Shown piece after piece: positions 10,624 to 24,292 of a DNA stretch of 64,000 nt. The translations under genes were made by a program, and so were the position numbers. The notes below the pieces were generated by a model that did not search any database, had not been told where the DNA came from, and worked only from the letters and a program-made list of their open reading frames with translations. How positions within the stretch are numbered: position 1 is the stretch's first letter; every line of letters begins with the position of its first letter. The DNA lies in NCBI GenBank assembly GCA_000310025.1, contig FN649743.1, positions 885,786 to 949,785 of the forward strand, given 5' to 3'. This DNA is from Ectocarpus siliculosus (Eukaryota > Sar > Phaeophyceae > Ectocarpales > Ectocarpaceae).

Positions 10624-13600
10624 ATGACTGCCGTCGAAAGCGCGACGAGCTCGGAGTACATGCTAGGACCAGAGCTGGGGGCGATTATCGTTGACCACTA
10701 TGAGGGAGGGTTCGATGAGCACGGGTGGTGAGGATCTTAGAGTGCTCTTTGGGCGCTGTGTGTAATATGCTTCTTTATGCTTAACGTCGTTTGGCAGCGA
10801 GCCCACCATTCGCTGACGACGCATATGACATAAGCTGCCAGTAGTCTACGCAGCAAAATTGACAAGCAAACATATGGGATAGAGTTTTCAATCCGTGCTT
10901 GGGGGTTAGGGTGAGGGTTAGGGATAGGTAGGCGGTCCTCAGCTGCCAAGCCAAGGATCCTGTTGCTGTAGGGTGGAATCGTGCAACAAACCAACTTGCA
11001 AGTAATGGCCATCTCTAACACATATGTAGCATGTTAGGCACACGACGAAGATAGCGTGAAAACAATGCAACAATGGAATTTCTACACTGCTACGCTGTGC
11101 AACTACAGTTTGGTACTACTGCGAGTAACAGCACGTGAGTGTTGAACCCCTTCTTCTGTGCCCCCGTTCACAATGATTTGAACCAGGGGGATTTATCTTG
11201 GACTTTTTGCCGTTGTACCCAGCAGAGCCTTGGAGGGGATATGCTGTAAAACGTATGACTTGTTGTACCTCTAATCTATGGGTGTTTTTGTTCTGGCTGG
11301 CATCACTGTTTGCTTATGTAAGGACTGAATCATGAATATGTCCAGTTTCCAACAGGTGTCCCTCTTTATTGAAAATACTGCAACACGTTCGTTTATTGGA
11401 CAGGGGCTATTTTCTATTTTCTCAATCAGCATGATATTTTACACGATAGCCGTACTCGTTAACAAAAGCTGTCCAGGCAAGCGAAGGGTATATCTAGCTG
11501 AATCTTGGGTTCACTACACCCAGGAGGATGCTTGACGTTTTACGCAAACAGAAAAAGTCACAACGATGTGCTATAAGAAGCTGAAATGCGGATAATATCT
11601 TCGCTGGCATTTCTCTTGCTATCGAGCAGTTACAGCGGGCAGGGCGAGGCCCTCTTCCGGAGCGGGAACAAGTACAGCGGGGAGTTCCGTCGAGGCGTGA
11701 TGGATGGTCGCGGGTGTTACACCTGGATCTCCGATGGAACCGTGTACGAAGGAGACTTCAGGTGGGCGAAGCAATAGTCGGAATATGATGTGCAACTGTA
11801 GTTAGTATTGGTTCGCCATTCATTGAGAGTCACTATTTACCTAATGCGATTGTCGGCTGATCTCTCTAACTAAGGCATTGAATTATCCTTTGCGGCCAAC
11901 GGTTCAAACGCAGTCAGATTCAGGGAATAAAACTATTTCAAAGCAGCCATGTAGCAAAGAAAGGTGCTTAATCACGGCCGCATGAGGCAGCAAACCAAAC
12001 ATGAGTACCGCCTGTTTGTCGTGGTGAGACCACTATGGTATATGTTAAGCGAGAGCTATGGTGGGTTCGAATGCACAGAGTTGTGACGCCCAGCTGGCCG
12101 GGAAGAACTCTCAGTAACTTTCTAACCAAGTGCTGCTTAGTTGGCACAGCAATGCGTTGAAATAGGCGGTCTGTCTATAGAATGTGCTCCCCGCAGCCAC
12201 CTACCGACGTGGAAACCGTTGGTTCGTGATGTTCTCACGTATTATCAGAAACAACGAACTCACCGGAACCGGTCGATACTCCTGGAGTGATGGGAGCGCT
12301 TACGAGGGGGGGGTGGCCCTCGGTTTGCGCGACGGCTATGGCGTTTTCACCAGTGCTGATGGTACGCTGGTGAGCCAGCCAACGTTTCCCCTGTAGGTGA
12401 AAGGACACGACTAGGTTGTGTAGTGCATTGAGTGCAGAGAAACACAGAAACCCTAGCACCCCTTCGATTGGGCAGCTATTTTTACTCGCCGCTCTGACTG
12501 CACCTGTACCCTGTACGTTTGGGGAGAACACGAAAGAGAACCTTTCCCGAAAGCCGCGGAGAGTACTCCCTTGCAGCGGTCTCTCCACGGATTCGCAGAC
12601 ACTCCGTTCGCTCTCTGTCTATGTCGTGTGTGTCATGTCTTGGCCAGGTTTTACAGCGTAGGGGCCGACCTTCGGACCCCAATACTCTCGGAATCCGGAG
12701 GCAAAACGTGGAGGCCTCGGCGCTCCGCATTCGATTATTATATAAGCTGTTTGTTGTGCTACAGATTATATTGTGCTCCTTCAGAGCAACAACGCAGAAA
12801 AAATCAAACACCATACAACACGTAAAGGCTCATCATGCCGCCGACAGCTGTCTGAGACCGAATTGAAAAACCGCCCAACAAACAAACAAGGTTTACGAAG
12901 GAAACTGGCGGAAGAGCAAACGCCACGGGCGCGGAGAGCAGCGGTACGGCGTCAGCACGAAAGAGGTGTCGTCGTACGCCGGCGAGTGGGAGGCGAACTG
13001 CCGCCATGGGCACGGAACGATGACGTATGCGTCAGGAAACGTCTACGAGGGGGAGTGGGTTGAGGTGAGCGGCAACACCATTCTTAGGCGCCCCAGATGA
13101 AAACGCGTTGATAGACAGTGGAAGGAGTCCCACCGATGGAGTATTTGCCCGCTAGGTTTGATCTCGCCGACCACCAAAGCACGACTTCAGGTGTTGTTTT
13201 CCGAGGCACAACGTCCCCAGTTAGTCTGTGAGCGGCAACAATAATGATGCAAGGTTGGCCATGCTTGGCCTGGCTTACAGGATCACAAGGAGGGAATGGG
13301 CGTCATGAACTGGGTGGAGCGACGCGAGCGCTACACCGGAAACTGGAAGCAAGACCTGCAGTGTGGATACGGCGAGCACGTGTGGATTGAGGAAAGGTGC
13401 TGCGAGGGAGGACGGGTGTGTAGTGCAGCCACAACAGACTTCTGAAGATCCTCGTGGGAAAGTTGCGGAGGCTGCTCTCAACACAACGATAGGGACTGTT
13501 TCTCCATATGCATATCATTGTAGCGGTGTGACTGACTGTGGTCGTCGAGAATCTTCGCCTTACCCGCCTGTGCTAAAAGCCATTGCTGAACCATACCCTA

Positions 13601-16600
13601 TTGCAGTAGCAGCGAGCAGACGCATCGGCCGCGAGTTACTTTCGAGGGAGTGTTCATATCACAAGTACTTCCTCGAGCATTTCTCTTCCGGCGTCGCAGG
13701 AGTGGTGTGTCTAACTACTACCAGCATCGAGCTATTTTGTTTACCACCGACGGCCCCCGCACCAGGGCCGCCCGTAGACGCATACACTTGCGGCAAGACC
13801 CAAGTCTACAATACACGGTACCGACTACGACAGAAGATGCCACCCCCCCACAACCACTGTACTTCCTGCAGGAAGCCACAACAAGTGGACGTTCGTGCTT
13901 ATACTCAAAACCTCCACGAGAACGTAGAAAGTTTCAGACCAAATGTCATCACCGGGGGATATGAAGTCTTTTGTCGCAAATGGTAGGTTGGAGGTGAACA
14001 AATAAAGCGTGTTCGATCATCTCGAGGGTGAAGCGCTTCTTGTTTGTTGGTGTTTCTCTCCGGATTCTCCTTCACCTTCTGAGTCCCCGAACGTTCTCTG
14101 GCACTGCTCTGTGTGTGCACCGCCCGTCCTCAGGCCTGTATCTGCAGTATCGATGGATACCCAAAAGCAGATGTGCAACGTCTACAGGGGAGAGTGGCTC
14201 GACGGCATGAGGCACGGACAGGTATGAGAACGATGAGAAATATCTCAAGAAGGAGGAAGCGGGGAAAATATGCTATTAACAATTCATGGACAACGCAAGA
14301 ATTTTTCTCCTTTGATGTGTGTCGGCAAATGCGTTCCGCTCGATCAATCTCTAAGTGCTGTGCGTTCCACCCATTAGAGCAGAACGCGTACCTAGGAAGA
14401 AATGGTTTAGCTCTTTAGTCTGTTTTCACGCGCTAGGTTCAATCTGAAGCCATGCAGTAGCCAGTGAAACCACGCAGACGCAGACATGCTATAAGGTCCC
14501 TGTCGAGCTGATGCGCACACACCAAGGTCCCTCACCAACCAAGAACATCGCAACACCCATACATGCCTCCGCACCCCAACAGATGCCTCGAAAGTACGGT
14601 CTGTCTTGTTCTCCGACCTTGTCATGTGGAAATAAATCTAGGGCACGTTCATGTACGCGGACGGGTCTCGGCACACGGGGCAGTGGCATAAAAACAAGAA
14701 ACACGGCCCCGCCGTTTTCATGTCAGACAATGGGAGGACTTTCGAAGGACTCTTCGATGACGACGCCATGCTCGGCAAAGTGGGACAGGTGATTGATAGG
14801 CATGTGCTTCAAACAATACCCTGGAGGACGAGATGTTGCCAAAACAATATTTTCGGGTCTTTCTGCTATGTCGGAATGCGATGTAATCAGTAAATGTCTG
14901 ACAAGAAACGAACAAGTGCATGGTAGATGATCGTAACAGTAAATGAAACCCAAGCAAAACGCCAAAAGGGGTAAGAAAACAGACATCTGATAGGTGAGAA
15001 AGCGTCGTATACGGTTGACCTTCCCTACCCCCATTCACGACAGAGGTGGAGATTGTACGGGTTTTAGCAGTGAACTTTTTTAGACACGAGAAACGTAGTG
15101 AACCTCGAAACCCGAACTCCCCCCCCCACGGAAACTCACCTACATAGGGTAGGTAAATGATTGACTACAGTGAACCGACACGATTGACACGTTGTCCAGG
15201 ATGATGAGCATCCTGAGTTGTCGGCCGCGGTGAAGCTCAAGATTGCCGACATCCTTAGTTCAGGAACCGATGTAGCAAGGGCGGCCGCCGTCAGGGATGT
15301 GGAGAGGTCCGTCTTGCAGGTACTGATGGACCATACGAGATAGGTCGATAACGTATTCGCCAAGTTCAATATTGCGGAAAGACATGCAATGCCAAATCGC
15401 AGCGTATTGCTGCACCCCGGCATGTAGGGTTTACCAGACTAACTGCCGCGGTGCTGCTTCAATCCGGCGGTAGACGTGTCTCCAGCGGCAAGACGAAGTC
15501 GAGGTCAAAGCTCAAGCCTTCATCGATGTCAATATTCACTTTTCGAGCGTTCATGAACTCCTTGTGTCAAGCAGGAAAAATTAACACAATCCGTTGGCCA
15601 ACAATCGGGAGTGAGAGCGTGTATAAAACCAACAAGGACCCAAATCATCAACTCTATTCAGAAGTTTCCACCACGCTCTCATTGAAAAGACTGATTGAAG
15701 GCATGACTTTCAATGGATCAACACTTCGACATGAACCTTATTCACACCGACCCTTGCGCCCTTTCACGCACGGAACATCGATAGATCAACAGCGACCTCA
15801 AACTGCTGTACAAGCACTACGCCAAGCCGGAGATGACCGCTCCCAGAGACAGGTTCGTTTCGTCTCTCGCGTCGGAGATTTGGCAGCTAATTTAGGGTTG
15901 GACAGCTACACACAGGTTGAGAGTTTTAGAGCTCTTTCGGTCAAACATCCTGTGCTTTTTCGTTGGATATTGGAAGGCTGTGATGTACCAGTGGACATTT
16001 CCTCTCGTCCGAATGAAGAACAATTTCTAGGAGAGGTAGAATTGCGCTGCGTCAAAGAAAAATCTACTCGGCCTTGCCTATTATATGCCGTAGCCCTGTG
16101 CAAGTCGCTCACACGAAAGTTTTGTAGGCTACAAGTGGTGCCGGAGCTTCTTCAGTCCGCCAAAAGAAGCTCATTCAGTTCTCCACTTCGAAATATGCAC
16201 ATGCACGTCGTCGTCCTAGCCACAACAAATTTTTCGAATGTTCTTCAACGGTAAATAGGTGTTAGCACATCAGCTACCGGGCCATCTACACCTACTTCAA
16301 GTTTTGCTCTTTTCAACAACAACCTCTACACCCTCCTCCCGGATCGCACGGAAAAACAGCACCATGTTCACCATGTCGATGGAGCAGTTTGTGGTGTTCG
16401 CTAGGGACTGCCGAGCCCTCGCACCATGCACGCCGGTGACGGTCGGGGAGGTGAGGAGTTGGGAAACACCAATGAGGAAAACCCGCGCACAATAGCAGCA
16501 GCCAAGAGACGAAATGAATCAGTATTATTCCATGTGAGCCTGCTTCATATAATAGTTCCTTCGCAGAAAAGGGTAAAGGTCGTACTAGGCGCAGATGTCA

Positions 16601-19600
16601 CCCGCGAGGCAATAGATACATTTGTCGATGATTTGTTTCTCCTTCAAGACAAAGACACAGACACCAATTTCCGTGGTCACAAGCTTACGTACAATATGAT
16701 GTACATTCAAAACCACACACATTACCTTCAGTCGTCCTGTTGCTTGTGGAGAACAAAATATCTGAGCCTAGCTCGAACATCAAACAACGAAAGGTCCGGT
16801 AACCCCTCTGAAAGAAACGAAAGCAGACCTCGTTGCTTCCCCCTCTCAGTGGAAAAGACTTGAGAAACATTTTTGCAAACCATTGACGAATAAAAAAGCA
16901 TAAAACACCACGTCCGCTTAAGCAAGAACTTATGTGTGGTGGAACGAGAACCAGGCTGTTTACTCCCGGGTAACACACTTTAGCTCCGCCACGCTACCCG
17001 ACACCCGACACCGGCATGCCATGCCATCGGCTCGTCCTCGAATAGGTGTACCGAATGTTCTTTCGAATGCGGCGGCAGCACGCGTTCGAGCTCAACCAGA
17101 GTCTCGAGAGGGCGATGGCAAGTGGATCTTCCACCGGCCGCCACCGACCTTCGAGCGAACACAACGAGGGGGAGGGGGGAGAGGAGAAGGGGGGTGGGGA
17201 TGTGCACAGGAGTGCCTACTGCTCCGAAAGCAATAGCGGTGAGCGCCATCCGCAGGAGCGGAAGGAGCTGTGCGTGGCGCGTTCCGATCTCGAGACCGAA
17301 GGCGGGGTGAGAGACAGACGAAGGCTTTTCGATACGATTTATTTCTAGGAGAGGCGTTTTGGTCGGCATTTTGGACGGGTGTGCGCATTCCGTTTTGTTT
17401 TCTGACGAGAGCGGATCCATTGGGCTCTTGGAAAGTCGGTCAATAAATGAACATAATCTTTCACGTAGGTCTTTCTTTTTTCCATTCCACAAGGTGACGT
17501 TCTATTTAGTTGCAGGGAACTTGACAAGTGGTGGGCGTGTCTGCTACTTGGCTTTCACGCCAACGGTTACGAAATCCACCGCACACGGCCGTGTTGCTAC
17601 CCGAAGTGCGATCGGGCATTGATGTTTCGGCATCCAGATTGCGCGATCGATCTTCTCATGCACGCCGACTTTGTTCTCCCACCCGTTGATCTCACATTCC
17701 AAAACAAGTAAATGTCATTTCGCCAAATCTAGACCCCTCACATGCGACCACCCAGGCCAGTCATCAACCAATATTCCCACCGCCCTGCCTCCTGCTGCCC
17801 GTCCTCGTATCAGATCTACGACTCGCGGAGGGCCATCACATTCCGAGAGTACATAGAGGGTATCGTGCGGCTTGCCAGAATGGTGAGTCTCCACGCTGGA
17901 ACCGGTGACGGCTCCAACAACTTTGCCGCTACCGCCGCCGCCAACATTGCTGCTAACGGGGGCGGGATGCCCCGAAACATGAGCACCTCCGCAAGCCGCG
18001 CCACCTCTCCAAGAGCGTCCGCCTTAGCTCGGATTGGAACAGCGCCCATCGAAGGCGGGGGGTCGCTCTCACTCTCGGCTGTCGGGGAGAACACCGTCAG
18101 CAGCAACGACGTCACTGCGACCCGCGATGCCGCAGCCGCAGGGTCAGCAGCAGGCGCTGTTGATCGGGGTGGAGCATCCCAGAGCTCCACGGAGGGACGA
18201 GCCGTGCTAAACGTGAACGCTGACTTCAAGCGGTTTGTAGGAAGCCATCTTTCCGAGCTCCTGACGACACTCTCCGCTAACGCTGCCTTCGGTGGCGGAG
18301 TACGAGGGGGGGACCGGCGGGGCGGCGGCGGCGGCGGCGGCAGGGGTGAAGGCAGGGGCGGGACTGGCGGTGGTAAGGGCGGGCGAGGGGGCGGTGCGGC
18401 TGTGGCGAGAATGGGGGCCGGGGGCACGGTCGGCAGCAAACTCGGGGACAAGAGGGTTGGCCCAGTGGAGTCACCTTGTGTTAAAGAGCTTGGCGAGGCA
18501 GAGGAACAGGCAAGGGCCTTGTGGATATTAATGCCGAGAAAATCGGCCGGTTTCGGGGAATCGTTTTTGTCTCATGGTTGACCTTCCCCGGAAGGGCTCA
18601 TCTGGCCTTCAGTCAGTTCTAGACGGGGCGTGTACTGCGTCTGGTGTTTGTTGTCCCAAACCCGGCATTGAGTATGCGCCAGTAACGTGATGTTCTGCGT
18701 TCGCGTCGTGGCGAAAAAACGACAGAAAGACACATGTATGTACAGTTTTGCAACTACGCCATCCGAGAGAAAGGCTGGCCGGTCGTCTATCGTTGAATGC
18801 GAGAAATTAAATTTGTTGAAGTCACAGTAATAATTCACCTACGGCACAGCCACCCAGAAGAGATGCTGGTGGCACAACACCGAGATGTCAAGAGCCGACT
18901 GAATGAGTTCGTTGTGTTAGTCTTACGTCTTCCGTTCGTCACTCTGTGCATATTTTTTTTACTATAGAAGCACGTTGCTCAGCTCCTCTCCAGTGTGGGC
19001 AAACAATGGTCAGGGGGGCTTGAGAACAATAAAGAAAAATCCACCCGCTGCTTGCTCGACGAAGGTTTTTTATGGCACATTTATTGTAAGAACGAGTGTT
19101 GGTGTCAAGCGAAACTCAAAGCCCCCCCATTTTGCGCTGTTTCGGGAGATGATGTTTGGTTTTGGTACGAGAGGGGGCGGATCTCTCAGGAATGAAGGGT
19201 GTTCACGATGCAGTACATCATTCGCGTGTAAAACGCCATCTTGCCTTCAGTCAGATCATTGTGTGGACACTGCAGCCCGTGTATCGACCAGAATTCACGA
19301 GCACAAGTTGCTTCAGCTAGAAATTGCTGCCGTGGAATCTACAGCTCGTGGTTTTCTTCCGTATGCACGCACTGTCCGCGAGCTCTCTCCCTTTGCCGGT
19401 AGCTGCAACCATCGTGCACAAACGATAACAAAAACGGCATGCATATGGTTCGAAATTACTCGAAACCTTATGATCGTAATACGTGTCTCCCCGTACGGAT
19501 GAGCTCGTTCAACGATCATCGACAGAACCTCGACAGTGCTTGTAGCCCGTTTCGGTATGAATGATGTGCTTTATCTTACTTCTACCACGCCGCAGGTTAG

Positions 19601-21775
19601 CTCTCTGTACCGTGACTTCTCGGGGCCTTCGCTCGAGCCGATGACGCTAAGGGGTCTGTTGAGGATGGCCCGAGATGCTGGTCTACAGGAACGGGTCGGC
19701 CTGACGTCAGAGGATGTCAAAAAGGTGCGGCACAACCAAGAAACATCATAATCTTGTACGAAGGATTTCGTCTTGTCTGCAAGAGTGGAGTAGCGTAGAT
19801 AATCCAATCGGAAATCTCGCGAATAAAGGAGCTTATCCGCCGGGAGAATTGGGGAGGCTTGAAACAAAGTGGTTGTGAGTATTGTGGCCCCTGCCCCGCT
19901 CATCAGCCTTATTGAACAGAACATTTTACCGTACGTACTCAAAGGATTTGCCACGGCAGGCAATCTTTCTTGAAGGACAGTGCTTGCTGTCGGTGACCGG
20001 TGAGAACATGTTGTCCACCACCTGCCTATCATACCCAAACAGCTGTCGCTTGCCCGCAATGCACCCTCCGGCTCAGCCAGGAGTCCAAAAAAAAAACGAA
20101 CGAGCGCCCTCACCCTGCGCAAAACACGATGCCTGAGTACTCGCCGCTGCCGCCTGCCTCACTGCCTGTGTCCAAACGTAGCAGATGTTCAAGCAGGCGA
20201 ACGCTTTCCTGCAGAGCCGAGATGGTCCCGCGACTCCCGACATCGCCGGTTCGACACCGCCATGCGGTGCTGCCACCAAGGTCGCCGATCCCGACAGGAA
20301 AGAAAGCAATCCTGTAGAAGCGCTGGGACTATCGTCGTCCACCGCCGTGGGGGGCGGAGGCGTAGGGTTCCCTCTGCCGACGGTGGATTCGGCTACGGTG
20401 TGTCTCGTGGGCGCCGCACCCTGCACGGTGGACCTCGACTTGCTCGACCAGGAGGTGAGCATGAGTTGTTCGCACCTTTGCCTGCATCGAGGGGTTACGG
20501 ATCTCAATCTCGCGCTCTTTTTCGAGTCGTGGCGCCTTCAGCGAACTGGTCACGCTCCAGGTGCAGGTGACAGGTTTCTTTTAAGAGCTGTTAATAGTCT
20601 AGAGGAAGATTTCCGCCACACTTTAACCTCGCCGTATGGCTATGTAGGTTAACACTTGATAGACGTGAAAGAGAAACTAGACCTGTCTGACGACGAGCGA
20701 CTGTCGAACGAAATAAGACCCAGGAACTAAAGAGACGTTCGAAAACCTCTCACGGCACAGGTCACGTGCGTAGTTTCCGATCACATAGGCTGGATACACA
20801 GCGTCCCACCTTCAGGTTGGTACGATGCATGTCGAAATCGATAACCTTGTTGTAGAACAATGCCTCAGAAACGAACGGGGCGGGGTGCTACGGGACCAAG
20901 CGCGCGGTACATGTCGGACAAGACCACGAGGAATTTCTCCGAACTTGTGCAATTTTTTTCCGCTCCAGTCCCTGTCTATGCCCTTCCCCCCCCCCTCCCC
21001 CCTCTCTCCTTCCCTCTGTACCTCTATGCGCTCTCCCTCGGCCCGCTCAGATCGCATCACGTGCCAATAGCTACGGTACCTACCCAGCCGTGTCATGCAT
21101 GAAGTACTTACCATCCACACCGCACATAACGACACCCCTCGACGTTGGCGTTGGTCCCTTCCTTCCGACCATGTCGTCTTGGCTCGTTACGCATGATAGT
21201 TGATGCCGGATGAGTTCAAGGTGGTGATCGCCGGACTATTCGAGCTGGCGAGGGACAAGAACAGCCAATCTCATAGCGCTGCCGACAATGAAGGCGTTGA
21301 GTACCAGCCCGAAGTCCCTCCCGAGGAACCGTTACATTCGGACCACCCTGCCGGGGGAGGGGGAACACGAGAAGGAGACGGGGAACAAGCCCCCGCGAGT
21401 CATTCCGATGCCGGAAGAAAGGTCGATAGTGCTGGTGGCGGTGGTGGTGGTGGTGCTGCTGCTGTCGCTGCCTCGGGAGTCTCGACCCAAGGATCACCGA
21501 CGCCGGGTGCGAAAACAGCGGCACATCCAGTCCAGAACGGTGAAAGTAAAAACCAGGACTCCGCTAGTCTTGACGCGGGGGAGGGGTCCACAGACACGAC
21601 AGCGGCAGCAGAAGCCGTAGAAGCGGCGCCCGAGTGGCTGGCAGATCCCAAGGCGTTCGTGTCGCGGGTCATCCAGTGGGCGGGGGAGGGGGGCGCTAAG
21701 CGCTCCAAGGCCGTGCGCGCCAAGCCTCCCACGAGAGAGATGCAGAAGCTCTTAGCTAGCAGCCATTTCTTGTAG
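10624..21775 (+). CDS. RSPH10B: MORN-repeat radial spoke head 10B-like protein
   Basis: Exons joined in phase: 10624-10727, 11636-11761, 12249-12369, 12891-13064, 13281-13396, 14134-14221, 14642-14788, 15200-15319, 15785-15852, 16360-16450, 17046-17306, 17814-18509, a tentative 18968-18994, then 19596-19724, 20185-20454 and 21200-21775, giving about 1037 residues. The N-terminal 300 residues are roughly eleven MORN repeats (YSGEFRRGVMDGRG, YEGNWRKSKRHGRGEQRYG, YRGEWLDGMRHGQGTFMYADG). The C-terminal part has repeated helical segments such as LKLLYKHYAKP, MSMEQFVVFARDC and LYRDFSG, split by Gly/Ser-rich insertions. MORN repeats followed by this helical tail match RSPH10B, a component of the axonemal radial spoke head; brown algae make flagellate cells, so a flagellar role fits. 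Length exceeds the animal protein because of the insertions. The exon ending at 18509 seems to use a GC donor, and the 27-base exon after it is the weakest part. The acceptor at 20182-20184 is a tandem tagcag. Confidence 0.87.
10905..10932 (+). repeat. Short interstitial telomere-like TTAGGG stretch
   Basis: Intron 1 of the radial spoke gene contains gggttagggtgagggttagg, which is two TTAGGG units around one TGAGGG variant. It is too short to be a functional telomere and may be chance or a repaired break. Confidence 0.5.
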
Positions 21776-24292
21776 GAGATGTAGGCCACGAGAGGGCGAA
21801 CGAAGACAGCAACGAACGGCGGGACGTTCTTAGACTGTTGAAACTGTTCAGGGTCTCTGGGCTGGGCGTGTCTTGAAGTGCACTTGGGATACGCACACCG
21901 GAATGGAGCACCTTTGAGGGGACGGAAGTGGGAGCTGGCAACAAGCGTGGTGTCCCCCAACTCCTCGAGTCCCCGTGCTTGGTTAAAAGATTGACGGCGT
22001 TGCGGGGGCACATGTCCCCCACATGCACTAGTGTGTGGTGATATGTCAAGGTTCCGAGCACTTTCTCGCCGGGAACGACCGTTCTTCCGTTTTAGGATGC
22101 GTCGGCGAACTCGCCAGAACTGATGAGTGTTTTGAGCTTCAACATATCTCTAAGATTTCTCCGCTTCACTTCGGTTCATTGGTCCCTTTGATTCCACCTG
22201 CCCCCCAAGATCAAACTCAGGCAAAAACGTCCACCAAGCATGGCTAACCCGTTAATATCGCGGGACCTCTTCGCGTGAACAAGCAAAGCAAGGCGTAAAT
22301 ACGCAAAGAAAGGCGGCCTACCTCTTGTACCATGCTATTGCCCATACCATCCACCAAGTCTAGCATATGACAAGCAGTCAATATCCTCCGAACTTCGAAA
22401 TATCCCCCAAACCCAGGATGCCTCGACCACATGCATACGTACCGCTTCGACAACAAGGGGATTCAGGGCCGAATGTCATTGCTCACAAGTCGTCCACCCC
22501 CGTTACCAATATGCATTCACGAATACGTTAGGTCCAACACACACAAGGGGTGGGAATGGTGGTCCCTTGGCAACCCCATCAAGCTTCAACTCCTTGTGTG
22601 CTTGTGTTGGAATATCACCAAGCGAAACAAAATCGTACCATTGAGGTGGTACGCGTAATATAGCCGTTTCTCTGGTTCTTCATTGTAACCAACGGCATTT
22701 CACCCAACGCAACATCTTGCCAATACTGACAGCGCCCCGTATTGATACACCAGTCCTTTGTAGTTGTCCTTTTCCGACTGAACCATATTATCACGGCATT
22801 CCGTCTGGACCCCTACCACGTCCGTCCGTCAACAAAATCATTAATCAATGCCAATGAAGCGATGTTTCCCCATTATAGCAATACAACCGATTTACTTCCC
22901 ATGCGCGCTCAATGAAACCTGGGTGTCGGAAGGCCGCACCATTCCTGGTCGACCACGAGTATGGTATACGGCCAGGGTGCGAGTAGGGCAATACATTGTA
23001 CCGTCCGTGACGACGGCTATATTTAATTTGTACCATAACGTATTTCACCCTGATCTGGAACAACTCATGTCAGCATCGAACATCCAACCCTCCTCCCTCC
23101 CGGCCAGCCCTTGTCCACACCTGCAGCGCCGCTCTGGCATTTTTTTATTCTGTACCTCAAACACACGCCCGGCTCCCGTTACTCTCTCTTCTGTCCTTCC
23201 TCCTTTGCTTGCTGGTTTCGGGCAGTCAAAAATGAAACAAGTTGATATCGCTATGAACAAAACTCAAAATTAAATACGAAAACACGACCGACCTATGAAG
23301 CAGCCGGTCCACTGTACATACTTCAATGTCTCCCCTCCCTCCCTTTCTAACGGCCGTGTTTACCCTTCCAATACTACCAGCTCTCCCCAGCATTCTGCTG
23401 TGTTTCGTACATACGAAGAATGCAAACACTAAAAAATAAGAGCGGTTGGTTTACCGCGCGATTCTTTACAAGCACTCGCTCGCATGACCTTGAAATTTAC
23501 AGAACACAATCGTGTCAGAATGAGTTGAGTCAAACAGCACTCCATTCTCTGCTTCTTCCTCCTCCCCTTGCCCTCCCAAACTATGAGCCCCGCCCTGTCG
23601 GACTGTTTGCTCCGGCCAGCGCACGCCCCCCGTCACTTAATTAACCTTCAGCAGCTTGATGTGGCAACGGACCCTGCCCAAAATACTCGACACGAAAACA
23701 CGACAACACGACAAATACTGAAAATAAATATTCGAAGTACAAAATACTAAAAATAATTGTCCTCCACTGACAAACAGCTCCTTGCATCATCAAGATTTGA
23801 GAGGCACCCCCCCCCCCCCCCCCCGACTTTGGTGCGTTTTTCTGCGCACACTACAGAACAACCGACCGTATGACCGTGTAGGCTTTTGGTTTGTGAATCT
23901 ATTGCACAGCATGCACCCACTTTTCGACCGAATCCTACCGTCCCACAAAATACATCTTCACTCTTTTGACGTAGAATACGGCGTGTGGAGCTCTGAGGAG
24001 GTCGACCAGCACTACGGATTCCAAATGTGTACTGGACTGCACTCCACTCTCAACCTACGCCACCAAAATAACCGCGCTGATGTGATTTCCCGTGATGATG
24101 GGGTTCTTCTAGCTTGCACAGCATGGGCGATGATATGGACTTCAGATCCTATACCCCCCGCTGCTTTCACGAAAACACCGTCACCACAGGTTTATGAAAA
24201 CCTCAACAAACAACAAAACGACACATCTTGATACTGACGGAGCACTCAAAAACACCTTCATCAATTGACACGGAGAAGAAATAACTCCGACG
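21776..24292. other. Intergenic region between convergent genes
   Basis: This 2.5-kb region lies between the convergent 3' ends of the radial spoke gene and the GOLD-domain gene. It contains a run of about 18 C residues near 23807-23824 and no convincing gene. A 149-residue open frame at 23782-24231 runs through the C-run and shows no domain or splice support. Confidence 0.6.

Noticed and set aside
17816-18451. Minus-strand Pro/Ala-rich frame of 211 residues
   Set aside because: It is a shadow of the Gly-rich insertion in the radial spoke gene exon.
23782-24231. 149-residue plus-strand frame
   Set aside because: It begins in a poly-C run, has no domain, and lies in the 3' flank of two convergent genes.
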